Shown here in pieces: positions 11,100-21,493 of a DNA stretch of 64,000 nt. The notes below the pieces were generated by a model. That model made no database searches and was not told where the DNA came from. It saw nothing but the letters and a program-made list of their open reading frames with translations. The first letter of the stretch is position 1, and each line of letters begins with the position of its first letter. The stretch comes from Dillenia suffruticosa. Lineage: Eukaryota; Streptophyta; Magnoliopsida; Dilleniales; Dilleniaceae. The translations under genes were made by a program, and so were the position numbers. Location of the stretch: positions 16,258,501-16,322,500 of the forward strand of contig JAVTVX010000034.1 of assembly GCA_033439265.1 (NCBI GenBank), in the 5' to 3' direction.

Positions 11100-11880
11100 G
11101 TTTGTATAAATATAATAGTTGTTTTAATGATGACTTTAAAAGTTGTTATCATTGTCACAACAAAAACTCATCACAAATGGTCCATGGTTTATCATCTTTG
11201 GTGACAAAATCATGAGGTCACTGACTCAGTGAAAACAAAAAATTCGTCACTATATGATACCTTTAATGACGATATTAATAATTGCCACTATTGTTACAAA
11301 AAAAATTCATCACAAATGCTATGTGATTTATCATGTTTAGTGACAATATTCTGTTGTCACTATCTCAGCGACGACAAAAAAGTCGTCACTATATGATACA
11401 TTTAATGATGACTACTAATGTTGTCATTATTATATCCATAATGATAAATTGTCACAAATGCTCCTTAGTTTACCATGTTTATTGACAATATTACATCATC
11501 ACTATATCAGTGATGACAAAATGTCGTCACTATATAGTACCTTTAATGATGACTAGAACATTGTCACAAGAAAATGTCATCACAAATGCTCTGTGGTTTG
11601 TCATGTTTTGTTACAACATAGACCGATACTATGACAACTTTGTGTTACAATTAATGACAACATCATGTTATCACTCCTTTAGTGACAATAGATAATCTCG
11701 TTACTATATGTCATTTGCGGTGACAACTTTGAAAATCATCACTATTGAACCCTTTTATGAAAATGATTTAGTGACGAGATAGTGACAAGTGAAAAGCTGT
11801 GACCAAAACCCTTTAGTGATAACTTTTAGTGCTTTAGTGACAACTTTCGATCATCACTAAAGCTCTATTTTCTTGTAGTG
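11100..11880 (+). repeat. CACTA subterminal repeats and right terminal inverted repeat
   Basis: The stretch is filled with variants of GTGATGACAAAATGTCGTCACTAT-type units and their inverses (GTCACTATATGATACCTTTAATGACGA and related forms), at roughly 30-60-bp spacing. Such subterminal repeats are the known binding sites of CACTA transposase accessory proteins. The array ends in TTTTCTTGTAGTG at 11868-11880, the inverted terminus. The following AAG (11881-11883) would be one copy of the 3-bp target duplication, but its partner is outside the window. Confidence 0.8.
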
Positions 11881-11929
11881 AAGAAAACAAAAAAATAATA
11901 ATAAAAGCATAAGGTCCAATAACATCCAT

Positions 11930-13200
11930 ATTGAGTTATAGAAGTGTTTGGGTGAAGTGAAAATAGGAATATTGATGAATTATTTTAATAAAATTTGACA
12001 AACTAAGAAAATGCTCCAAATATCAATGGAGAGTATAGTTGTATCATTATATAAGAATAAATATGGCACATAAGATTGTTCCAATTATAAAATAATTAAA
12101 TTTATTAGTCATACTATAAAATTATGGAAGAGAGTGATGAAAAATAGATCGAGATTAGAGGTAAATATATCTTAGAACAATTTAGATTTGTGTTAGGATG
12201 ATCGATCACCAAATCCATTCAACTGCTCAGGCATTTGCTCAGACATTTGATGAATATGTCTAGAGTATAAAAAGAGACTTGCGTATGGTATTTATTAATC
12301 TAAAAAGCATATGATAGAGCTTTTAAAGATATACTATGGTAGAATTAATTAAGAAGTGTATCTTTTTTAAATACATTAATCTCATCAAAGATATATACAA
12401 AAAAATTGTTACCAATATAAGAACTTATTGATATTTAAGTTATAGTTTCCTAATTAATATTATATTTCACCAATGTTTGACATTAACTTCCCTCCTTTTT
12501 GCTATAACGATAGATGAAATAACAAAAAGTGTTCAAAATGAAATACTATGGTGTATACTTTTTTACAGATAATATAGTATTGGTCGATAAAACAAGATAG
12601 AGTATTAGTATTACATTAGAGTTATAGATGGATACACTAAAATCCAAATGATTTAGATTGATTCGGTCAAAACTGAGTATATGATATGTATATTTGATAG
12701 CAATAATCAGAATGATGAAAAAATAATTAAATTAAAATGACAGAATGTATCAAAGAGTGAACATATTAGATATCTTAGATCTATCATTCAAAACAACAGC
12801 AACACAAATGAGAATATGAATCATATGATCTAATCAGGTTAGATGAAATAAAAAAGTGCATATAGAGTTCTTTATGGTTGAACGATACCATTGTAATTAA
12901 AGAGTGAGTTTTTATAGAATTGAAATAAGACTTGTATTATCATATAACATCGAGTGTTGAGTTATTAAATAACAACAAAATTATAAATGGTTATAACTGA
13001 AATGAAAATATTTACATGATCAAATTAGAAAAGATAAATTAAAGATGAAAAGATATATACTAAGTTGGGAGTAAATTCAATTGTAGATGAGAAAATATTG
13101 TGTAAGATGATTTAAACATATATAATGAAAATCTAAAGACACATAAGTTAAGAGAACCTTAGATATAACAGTTTAGTGAAACATTAGGTATATCATAAAG
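11930..13200 (+). pseudogene. RTE-type LINE reverse transcriptase relic
   Basis: Plus-strand translation in changing frames follows the order of plant RTE reverse transcriptases: CSNYKIIKFISHTIKLWKRV near 12080-12135, the F/Y-DLEKAYD-like region near 12285-12310, a YVYL-KDIY-KIVTN-like part near 12370-12415, TFLQII in place of the LFADDI block near 12555, and KTEYM-like and YLDILDLSFK blocks near 12670-12790. Towards the end are R-LYG-TIPL-LK-EF blocks at about 12855-12915. Almost every block carries stops. This is an old, heavily decayed copy next to the CACTA end. Confidence 0.65.
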
Positions 13201-13216
13201 TGCCAATCAAATAATG

Positions 13217-14395
13217 TTGGAAGATGCATCAGACCCCAAGGATCATGAGGCCCTAAATTGCCTCATCTTGGACATAAATGACAATATGAAGAAATTATAC
13301 TCAAACCAACAAAAAGAAGAAGAAAAAAGAGCCCAAAATGATCCAAGAAGCTAACCAAGGAAGAATGGTCGGATTGCCAAGAACAAAGCCCAGAGACACG
13401 CCCATGGTTCTGGACTGATCTTGCCAGAAACTAATTCATCTCAACCTATCTTTGCAGCCCATGTTTGACCCACAGAAAGAAGCTCTCAAGACCTCAGCAT
13501 GAAGCCCTGATCAAAGCCCAATATGTCTCCATAGTCTGGACCAAACAAGGCCCAAAATTTGATCCAAATGGACCAAGAATTCTAACCCAAATTAGGCCAG
13601 AAATCCAACCCAGAACAAGGCCTGTTTTGGGCCTGATAGGCAGCCATCAAAGGCTGCCATTCAAACTCACAAAGGCGCCCAAAATGGGCCCCCAACGGTC
13701 AGTCCCAACTAGCCATTAGGACCAGCCAACGGCTAGTTTTCTAGCCGTTTGGGAGGGACCTTAAGGCCCCTCCTCTCTCACTCTTTCATCACTTATTTCT
13801 CACCTCTCCTCCCACAAAAATAGGGGGCAAAGGTTGAGAGCAAAGCACAACAAAATATTGGAGCAAAGCCTTCTTGTAAGGCTTAGAGCAAAAGTCTCTC
13901 TCTCTCGCTCTCTCTTTCTTGTAATTTCTTTGAGCATTGTCTCATCATTGTCTTGTTAACATTTTTTGATTAATTATCAAAATAATCATTGATATTATTC
14001 CCTCAAAATCTTTGACTCTTGATGTTCATTCATCTTCCAAAATTATTTTCAAGACCCCTTCCGTTGTTTTTCCAAATTCCTTGAGTTTTATCTCACAAAA
14101 CCTTCCGCAAACACTTTATGTTTCATCTCAACCTTTCTTCCAATTTTGTTTTGCTGTAATTCTCCTATGTAGAATAGTTTGTGATTGCATATCTTTAAAA
14201 AAATTTTATTTTAGGAAAATAATTCTTAAGAGAGACCATTGTGACTTCACTTTTTTCTTGAAGACTAACTTGGTGCAATCTACTCTCCTCCGGTCAAGGG
14301 GTCTAATACTGGGATTAAGATTTTCAATAAAAGTTGAATGTAATTTATCCATAAAGATATTAGTGTTAAGAGTTTACTTGATGGGATAACTTTAG
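13217..14395 (+). other. Probable solo-LTR-like promoter/leader sequence
   Basis: The stretch contains a block of GGCCC-rich, non-conserved sequence, then CCACAAAAATAGGGGGC (resembling a degenerate TATA box) near 13815. A CT-rich run follows at about 13894-13918, then a T-rich leader. This layout resembles the U3-R-U5 part of a plant LTR. It may begin at TGTTGG (13217), but no matching end with a target duplication could be fixed. Open frames at 13465-13719 and 14012-14389 have no recognisable domain. Confidence 0.3.
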
Positions 14396-16091
14396 ATAGC
14401 AATAAATGTCATACGAGAATTTGCAACAATTGAATTAATACACTTTTATTATTGTTATTATTATTATTATTATTATTTTAAATTTCTATGGACAGTTTAT
14501 TTTTTATTTTTTATTTTCATTATTTTTATTTTTTAATTTCATTTTCTCCTTTTTTTTCTTTCAAATTTTATATTATTATTATATTATATTATTTTTTTCT
14601 CTCTCAGATGATCGATCAAAAAATTTGGAATATAGTTAGAGAGAAAAATTGAATTAGAGAAAATTCAAAACTAGTGTGTAGAGAGATAAATTTAAAAATA
14701 ATTTAATTTTTGTAGCAAGAAAAAATTAAATTTGAGTTGTAAAAAAATAGATTTCATTCTTATGGACAAAGAAAAAATAAAAATAATATGTTTAAATAGA
14801 AAATTGTGAAGTAAATTGATCTTATTATTTTTAAGAGTGATAATGTTTATAAATTGAATTCGAAGTTATAGAAAAAACAATGTTACATTATGGAAGGGGT
14901 CCTTCTATAATTTCTCCTTCTGTAATTAATAGAAGGGTAAATTTACTTTTAAAGAGAGATAGTGTATTAATGTGCACACCGAATACAAAGAAGAGGAAAA
15001 CATACCCCTCTATCATTTCTCCTTTTATGCTCTTCTCTCTAATCTTTTAGCCAATACTAGACCTACCTTAATTTTTTAATCAAATCTTAGAATGATACAA
15101 CTGCTTCAACATTTATAAAACACAAAGACTTGACTATGCATATGGCTTACTAGGCTATCACTAATTTTTTTTTTTGATACAAGTAGATGTAAGCAAACGA
15201 AATCGAATCAAGGAAAAGAAGATGAAAGTGGGAGGCTCTACTGCTTGAGTTGTATTTGAGTGACGGCTATCACTATACTTATTAACTCAAAGCTACTCCT
15301 ACCTAATTAATATCATCATGTGTCGACCGTGGTTGCATAACCTGATCACCTTGCTTTCCAATGAGGAAGAATGGGTGTCATTGGGACTTTGTAAACATCA
15401 TTACAAAAACCTTAATTTGATAATAAATTATACACTTTTTCCTTCAAATTGAGATATGATCAATCTTTTTCATGCACACATTTTGGACCTAATTTTTAAG
15501 ACTTTTCATGCATTTTTGAATGAAAATTTTTTAGATTTTCTACTTAAACAAAATAATTATGCTTTCAAATTTTAAAAAGAGTGGATAAGGACAATGCCTA
15601 TCAAACAACAAAAATTGAATATTTTGGACATTAAAGCTTTGTAGAAGCACTTGCCAAGACAATTAATTCAAAAACTCATAACTTGAGTTGCAATTATCCA
15701 ATTGTGGGAATTCAAGATGCAGCTACAAGTCTTCAGTTCATAACTTCTTGAGATTCAGCCTACAAATGATAGAAAAATACAATCGATGTTAGGTCTAGGG
15801 CTTGGAATTATTATTGGAGCCTGTTAGAAGAAAATTCATATCACAGATTAAAAAACTCCGATTGGGATTCAAATTTCATTGGAAAGATAAAATCAAGATT
15901 TACAATTTTAATGTTTTGAAAAATAACTTATTTAGATGGAAAGAAAAGGAAATGATTTATCGAAATTAAACCATTGAACGTAAAAGGCATTGGGTTCAAT
16001 TATTAAGGTTCAATTTATTAAGGAAATAATTTATTGAAATTAAACCATTTAATAATCAAAACCCAAGTCATCAAACAAGTTTAAACCTAAT
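14396..16091. other. AT-rich non-coding stretch
   Basis: I see A/T-rich DNA with a (TTA)n run near 14450-14480 and no coding or RNA signal. The 5' flank of the Gypsy insertion lies at its right end. Confidence 0.6.
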
Positions 16092-16471
16092 TGTAATAAC
16101 CATGAGATGTATGAATGGGAAACTAAGGGATACTGCAAAGCAAAAAACTATTATAGAATCAGTTGGAATCTCCAACAAATTAACTAGCTACGGTTGTACA
16201 GTTAAAGTGAGAATGTATAGGCATACACTACAGACTAAGGAAAATTTGACAATCTCAGTCTTCTTCTTCTCTCCATCTCCTTATCTGTCTCTCTCTCTCT
16301 TCTCTCTACTTCTGATGACTTCTTCCTCTCCCTACATCTCCTAGTCTGTCTCACTCTCTACATCTATTTCATTGCAAATACTCTCTCATTTCCATTACCT
16401 AAGTTCATAGCACCCTACTTTAATACAACGGCTCTGTAGTTTTAGTGCCAGTTGAAGCTACATTCATAACA
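16092..16471 (+). repeat. 5' LTR of the Gypsy element (380 bp, lacks the TATA segment)
   Basis: It is homologous to 21102-21493. Compared with the right copy it lacks about 15 bp that hold GTATAAAAA in the right LTR (around 21218-21237), so its core promoter appears deleted. It contains the CT-rich block near 16262-16345. It ends in CATTCATAACA just before the primer-binding site. Confidence 0.85.
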
Positions 16472-16472
16472 A

Positions 16473-16486
16473 GTGATATCAGAGCA
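16473..16486 (+). other. Primer-binding site, initiator Met-tRNA type
   Basis: TGATATCAGAGCA directly follows the 5' LTR with one spacer base. It differs by one base from TGGTATCAGAGC, complementary to the 3' end of plant initiator Met-tRNA, which primes minus-strand DNA synthesis in many plant LTR elements. Confidence 0.75.
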
Positions 16487-17660
16487 AAAGATCCTTGGCT
16501 ACAAAGATTCAATGGCAGACAGCACACGATACAAGACTATGGAAGATCATACCAGGAAGCAAGAACAAAAAATACAAGAGCTGAACAATGGAATTCAAGA
16601 ACACAAATTGCAGTCTAACAAGAAGCTCGATAGCATTGAAAGAAAAATAGAAGGTATGTATCAAAGATTGGATGAGCAAAATCAAAGGATAGAGGCTTTT
16701 ATGACCAGTGTGGACACTAGAATTTGTTCAACTTACAAAAGATATAACCAAGATAAAATGGAAGAAATAGAAGATGACTGAAATTACAAAACTCCCATAC
16801 TACCTACTCCAACAGAAGGCAGAATAAGAGTGGAATTTGGTTTTCAAACAATCAGAAAAGAACCATTGAGCAAAGGATATTGTCCTAGCCACCAAAGCTT
16901 GAACTTCCAAAATTTGTGGGAGAGAATTCTAAAGTATCATTGAGAAAATATCAGAAAATTTCCAATGTTTACCAAATTCCTACACATGCATGGATTGATA
17001 ACATCGAAATGTACCTTGAAGGGAAGGCTGAGGTCTGTTTTCAAGGTCTCAAGCTAGTAAGACAGGAAATTAGTTGGGCAGAATTTTCAACACAACTTTG
17101 TCTACGATTTGAGGCAAAAGGAGACCAATATGAAATTGAAGAATTTAATAAATTGTAGCAGACTAGTTGTTTGTCTGAATACCAAAAGAGGTTTGAAAAA
17201 TTATGGTCTTTAATGATGCAGAAGAATCCTAAACTCACTGAGCCTTATTTCATCTCCAGTTTTATTAGTGGACTGAGAGAAGATATTAAGCAAATGTTAA
17301 GGATCATGAAGCCTCAAACTCTTTTACAAGCCTTTGAAATTGCCAACTTACAGGAACAATCATTAGAGATGGCCAGAAAGAACAGGACATAGATCTATAA
17401 ATCAGGAATTTTAGGAGAAGTTCAACAAGAGAACAAAGGTCAAGGATCCTATACCCCCTCCCTGCTAAAAACTAACTCCAATAGAGTTGGAAAAGAAGAT
17501 TCCATTCAAGGAAACTACTAACCTAAATTGTCTCCGCAGGAAGTATAACTCAAGAGACAACACAACTTATATTTTAAGTATGAGGAGAAGTTCACTCCAA
17601 GTCATAGATGCAAATTCAAACATCTCAATGTTATTTTAACTATAGAAGATGATGAGGAGA
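16473..17660 (+). pseudogene. Gypsy gag region (coiled coil, gag domain, damaged zinc knuckle)
   Basis: The first piece (16473-16781) is a charged coiled coil (KLDSIERKIEGMYQRLDEQN). A different frame (16916-17392) holds the retrotransposon gag domain, with WIDNIEMYLEGKAEVCFQGL and FSTQLCLRFEAKGDQYEIEEF. This frame is broken by TAG at 17156-17158 and 17390-17392. Near 17565-17620 the knuckle-like KYEEKFTPSHRCKFK has lost its first cysteine (Tyr in place of Cys in the usual CFKCGDKF block). Gag normally packages the element RNA. Confidence 0.75.
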
Positions 17661-17680
17661 ATGAGGCAAAGGACAAAGTA

Positions 17681-18070
17681 TTGGAAGAAGAAAGTCTACT
17701 ACAGAATGAATTGGAGGAGGGAGTTCATGTTTCCCTTTGTGCATTGTCCAACTCCATTTACAAGCAAACTATAGTTCTGCAAGGAATTCTAAGTGGGATG
17801 AACATGAATATAATGGTAGATACAGGTAGTTCCAATAGTTTCTTGCACAAAAGAGTAGCTGACCAGCTAATGATGAAGATAGAGTCTACGGACACACTAT
17901 AGGCAGAAATTGCAGATGGAAATGAGATTACTAGCTCTACAAAGGTCAGCAATGTGAGATAGGTTATTTAGCAGTATACTTTCACGTTTGATTTAAGAGT
18001 CATTCCACTAGGAAGATAGGACATGATACTTGGTGTAGATTAGATATACAATTCAGTCCAATCACATTTG
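17681..18070 (+). pseudogene. Gypsy aspartic protease
   Basis: The frame 17681-17902 contains NIMVDTGSSNSFLH. The DTGSS catalytic signature, at about 17816-17830, belongs to retropepsin-like proteases that cut the element polyprotein. It stops at TAG 17900-17902. The family's next block (ILGVDWL-like) is visible at 18025-18045, but with further stops. Flap and C-terminal motifs are only partly readable. Confidence 0.75.
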
Positions 18071-18207
18071 ATTTTAAAAGACTACAAGTAAGGCTTTTCA
18101 ATGATGGAACTGAGGTGGTCCTGAAGGAGAGAGTAAATCAACCCCTACTTAAACTGATAAGAGGTAAGGATACGAGAACATTCAGGGAAAAACAATTGTA
18201 GAGCTGC

Positions 18208-21071
18208 ATGACGTTGGCTATTCAAAATAAGCAACAAAGGTGTCACATTCCAGAAGTCATCTCTACAGTATTAACTGAGTATCGAGAAGTCTTTGCTATA
18301 CCTACTCTTCTTCCACCCAAATGGCAGCATGATCATTCAATTCCTCTCAAACCAAACTCTCAACCATTTAAGCTGAAGCCTTACAGGTATCCCCATTCAC
18401 ATAAGTCAGAGATTGAGAATCAAGTGTAGGCAATACTTAGCAAAGGCATTGTCAGACCCAACACTAGTCCATTTGCCCCCCGTTCTTGTTAGTCAGAAAG
18501 AAAGATGATGCATGACATTTTTGTGTGTACTATAAGTAGCTAAATCAATTGACTATTAAGGACAAGTACCCTATACCTAATATTTATGAATTATTAGATC
18601 GGTTTTTTGGGTCTAGAGTCTTTTCTAAGATCAATTTAAGGGCTAGATACCACCTAATTAGAGTTAAACATTTTGATATGGAGAAGATAACATTTCAAAC
18701 TTACCATGGCGATTTTGAGTTCTTAGTCATGTCTTTTGGACTCACCAATGCACCTGCCACCTTCCAAGCCCTGATAAATGACATTTTTCAATCTTATTTG
18801 TGGAAGTTTGTTCTAATTTTCTTTGATGACATCCTCATCTATAGTTTAGACATAGACACCCATGCTCGAAACCTCAGAACTGTTCTGAGCACACTTAGGA
18901 AACAACTTTTTGCCAAACTTTCAAAATGTTTTTTTGCTCAAAATCAAGTGGAGTATTTAAGACATGTAGTCACTTTAGAGGGTATGAAAATGGATCTACA
19001 GAAAGTGGAGAGCATATCCTCCTGGCCAACTCCAGTATCTGTCAAATCCCTGAGAGGTTTTCTTGGGTATTATAGGAGGTTTGTAAAGAATTATGGTACT
19101 ATAACAAGGCCCTTAAATGATCTCTTGAAGAAAGATAGTTTCCAGTGGACTGAAAGTGTTGAAAATGCCTTCAATCAACTCAAATTAGCAATGATCACAA
19201 CTCCAGTGATGAGATTACTAGACTTTAGTAAACATTTCATTGTAGAGACTGATGCTTCCTCTAATGGCCTAGGTGCTGTGTTGATGCAAGAAGGTCAAGC
19301 TATAGCTTACCTAAGCAAGGTATTGGGACCAAGAAGCAAAGGGCTAGCTATCTATAAGAAGGAGTTGCTTGCAGTGGTGATGGCAATCACAAAGTGGAGA
19401 CATTATCTTTTAGGATATCATTTCATTATTAAGATTGATTATCAAAGTCTTAACTACCTATTGGAATAGAAGCAAACCACTTCTCTACAATACAAATGGA
19501 TAGCAAAACTGCTTGGATTGGATTATGAAATTTACTATAAGAAAGGGGTCGAGAACAGAGTTGCTAATACTTTATCAAGAAGAGAACTTCAGGAGGAAGA
19601 GCTTTTTGATCACAGTTTGTTAGTTGTATCATCAATTCAACCTCGTTGGATGCAGGAGGTGCTCCAGAGTTATGAGAAGGATGACTATTGTTAGAATCTT
19701 ATAGCACAGCTAACTCTTATGCTTGACTGCAACTTTGAATTTCAGTGCCATGGAGGAATTCTTAAGCACAAAAAGAAGATAATGATTAGGGATGGAACTC
19801 AACTAAGAGAGAAGATAGTAAGACATATGCATAATTCTACCATAGGTAGACACTCAAGTAAGTTGGGAACTTTATAGAGGGTTAAATCAGTTTTCTATTG
19901 GACAATGATGAAGAAAACTGTTAACAAGATGGTGCAAGAATGTGATGTATGTCAAAGGAGTAAGCAGGAGAACACTCCTTGCCCAAGTCTGCTGCAGCCC
20001 CTGCCTATTCCAACTCAAGTTTGGATCCAAATAAGTATGGATTTCATTGAAGGGTTACTTGATTCTCACAGCCATAATACTATCTTAGTGGTAGTAGACA
20101 GACTTACAAAGTTTGGACATTTCATGGCATTACAACATCCTTTCTTTGCCACCAAAGTAGCTCAGTTGTTCTTAGACAATGTCTTCAAGTTGTATGCTCC
20201 CCTTGACTCCATCATATCAGATAGAAATAAAGTTTTAACTAATCTCTTTTGGTAGGAGTTATTTAACCTCTTGGGAACTCAGCTAAAGATGAGCAGCTCA
20301 TATCATCTATAGACCGATAGCCAAAGTAAAAGAGTGAACCAGTGTTTGGGATGTTATTTGAGGTGCATGACATCTAATAGACCTATAAACTGGTTACATT
20401 GGTTGAGTCAAGTAGAGTGGTGGTACAATACTAACTATTACAGCAGCCTACAGATGACTCTATTTGAGGCTTTATATGGATACAGAGCTAGACACATCCC
20501 TATAGGACCCTATAATGACACAGTTACTCCAGGTGCAGGAGATTTCATCAGAAGCAAATGGGATATGATTCAAATCCTGCGAGATCACTTACACCAAGCT
20601 TAGAATAAAATGAAAATGTATGCTGATTAGAAAAGAATAGAATGTGAATTCCAAGTTGGGGACATGGCTTATCTGAAACTGCAGTCATACCGACAACAGT
20701 CAGTGGAATTAAGGAGGCAACTCAAGTTGTCTTCTAAATTCTATGACCCTTTTCGCATTCAAGAAAAAATTGGAGCAATAGCTTACAAGCTGCAGTTGCC
20801 ACCCGGTTCTAAAATTCACCCCGTTTTTCATGTGTCTCTATTAAAGAAGAAGTTTGGCTCTAATCAGTCACCTATGCCAACACTGCCATTGCTTGGTATA
20901 GATAAGCCAGCCCTGGTAGAACCAGAAGCAGTACTTAAGAGGCATGTGATAGGGAGGAACAACCAGCCAGTAGCACAGGTTTTAATCAAATGGATAAACC
21001 TTAATTATGAGGAGGCTACATGGGAAGATTTAAACTTCATCTATGCTCAATTTCCAACTTTTAATCCTTGA
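18208..21071 (+). pseudogene. Gypsy pol: reverse transcriptase, RNase H, integrase, chromodomain
   Basis: The N-terminal reverse transcriptase (18208-18429) is followed by a frame change before 18537. From 18537 to the TGA at 21069-21071 everything lies in one frame, broken only by TAG codons at 18537, 19467, 19692, 19875, 20253, 20310, 20601 and 20628. The RT active site reads FFDDILIYS near 18820. RNase H has ETDASSNGLGAVL near 19245. Integrase has CDVCQRSK (19933), SMDF (20035) and SDRNKV (20217). The catalytic Glu of the DDE triad is replaced by Lys in QSKRVN (20328-20330). The C-terminus (20931-21060) is a chromodomain with VLIKWINLNYEEATWED, which in related elements guides insertion to heterochromatin. 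Confidence 0.9.
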
Positions 21072-21086
21072 GAACAAGAATGTTTT

Positions 21087-21097
21087 GAAGGGGCAAA
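21087..21097 (+). other. Polypurine tract of the Gypsy element
   Basis: GAAGGGGCAAA lies four bases before the right LTR. It is the usual primer for plus-strand DNA synthesis. Confidence 0.7.
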
Positions 21098-21101
21098 ATA
21101 T

Positions 21102-21493
21102 TGTAATAACCATGAGATGTAAGAATGGGAAACTAAGGGATACTGTAAAGCAAAAAGCTATCATAGAATCAGTTGGAATCTCCAACTAACTAACTAGCTA
21201 CAGTTGGACAGTTAGAGTGAGGAGAGGAAGTATAAAAATGTACAGGCATACACTGCAGACTAAGGAAATTTGATAATCTCAGTCTTCTTCTCTCATCTCC
21301 CTATTTGTCTCTCTCTTCTCTCTCTCTATCACTTCTTCCTCTCCCTACATCTCCCGGTCTGTCTCACTCTCTACACTCACTCTCTGCATCTATTTCATTG
21401 CAAATACTCTCTCATTTCCATCACCTAAGTTCACAGCAACCTACTTGAAACGACTCTGCAGTCTTGGTGCTAGTTGAAGCTACATTCATAACA
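21102..21493 (+). repeat. 3' LTR of the Gypsy element (392 bp)
   Basis: It matches the left LTR apart from point changes and small indels. It retains a TATA-like box (GTATAAAAA near 21229-21237) followed by CT-rich sequence. It begins TGTAATAACC and ends CATTCATAACA. Confidence 0.85.

Larger units (their letters stand above)
3489..11880 (+). mobile_element. CACTA (En/Spm) DNA transposon, right-hand part, decayed
   Basis: The plus strand shows, in order, TNP2-type transposase, DUF4218, DUF4216 and a plant En/Spm C-terminal transposase region with a Lys/Glu-rich coiled coil. Then come about 0.8 kb of subterminal repeats and a terminus TTTTCTTGTAGTG ending at 11880. This is the reverse complement of the canonical CACTACAAGAAAA end. 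The left terminus is missing because a LINE occupies the left side. A separate 1.83-kb element (5743-7572) splits the DUF4216 segment. Numerous stops show that the element is dead. Confidence 0.85.
16092..21493 (+). mobile_element. Ty3/Gypsy chromodomain retrotransposon, full length but inactive
   Basis: Two similar LTRs (16092-16471 and 21102-21493, both starting TGTAATAACCATGAG and ending CATTCATAACA) enclose gag, protease, reverse transcriptase, RNase H, integrase and a C-terminal chromodomain in that order on the plus strand. A primer-binding site resembling initiator Met-tRNA and a polypurine tract sit at the expected places. Short LTRs, about 5.4 kb total size and the chromodomain suggest a chromovirus of the Reina type (inference). 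In-frame stops and a frameshift inactivate it. No clean target duplication is seen (CTAAT against CCAAC). Confidence 0.9.

Noticed and set aside
13217..14395. A complete solo LTR
   Set aside because: TGTTGG at 13217 and several CA ends near 14400 were tried, but no 5-bp duplication matched. Kept only as LTR-like.
16102..16344. An 80-codon frame starting MRCMNGKLRD
   Set aside because: It lies inside the 5' LTR and has no domain.
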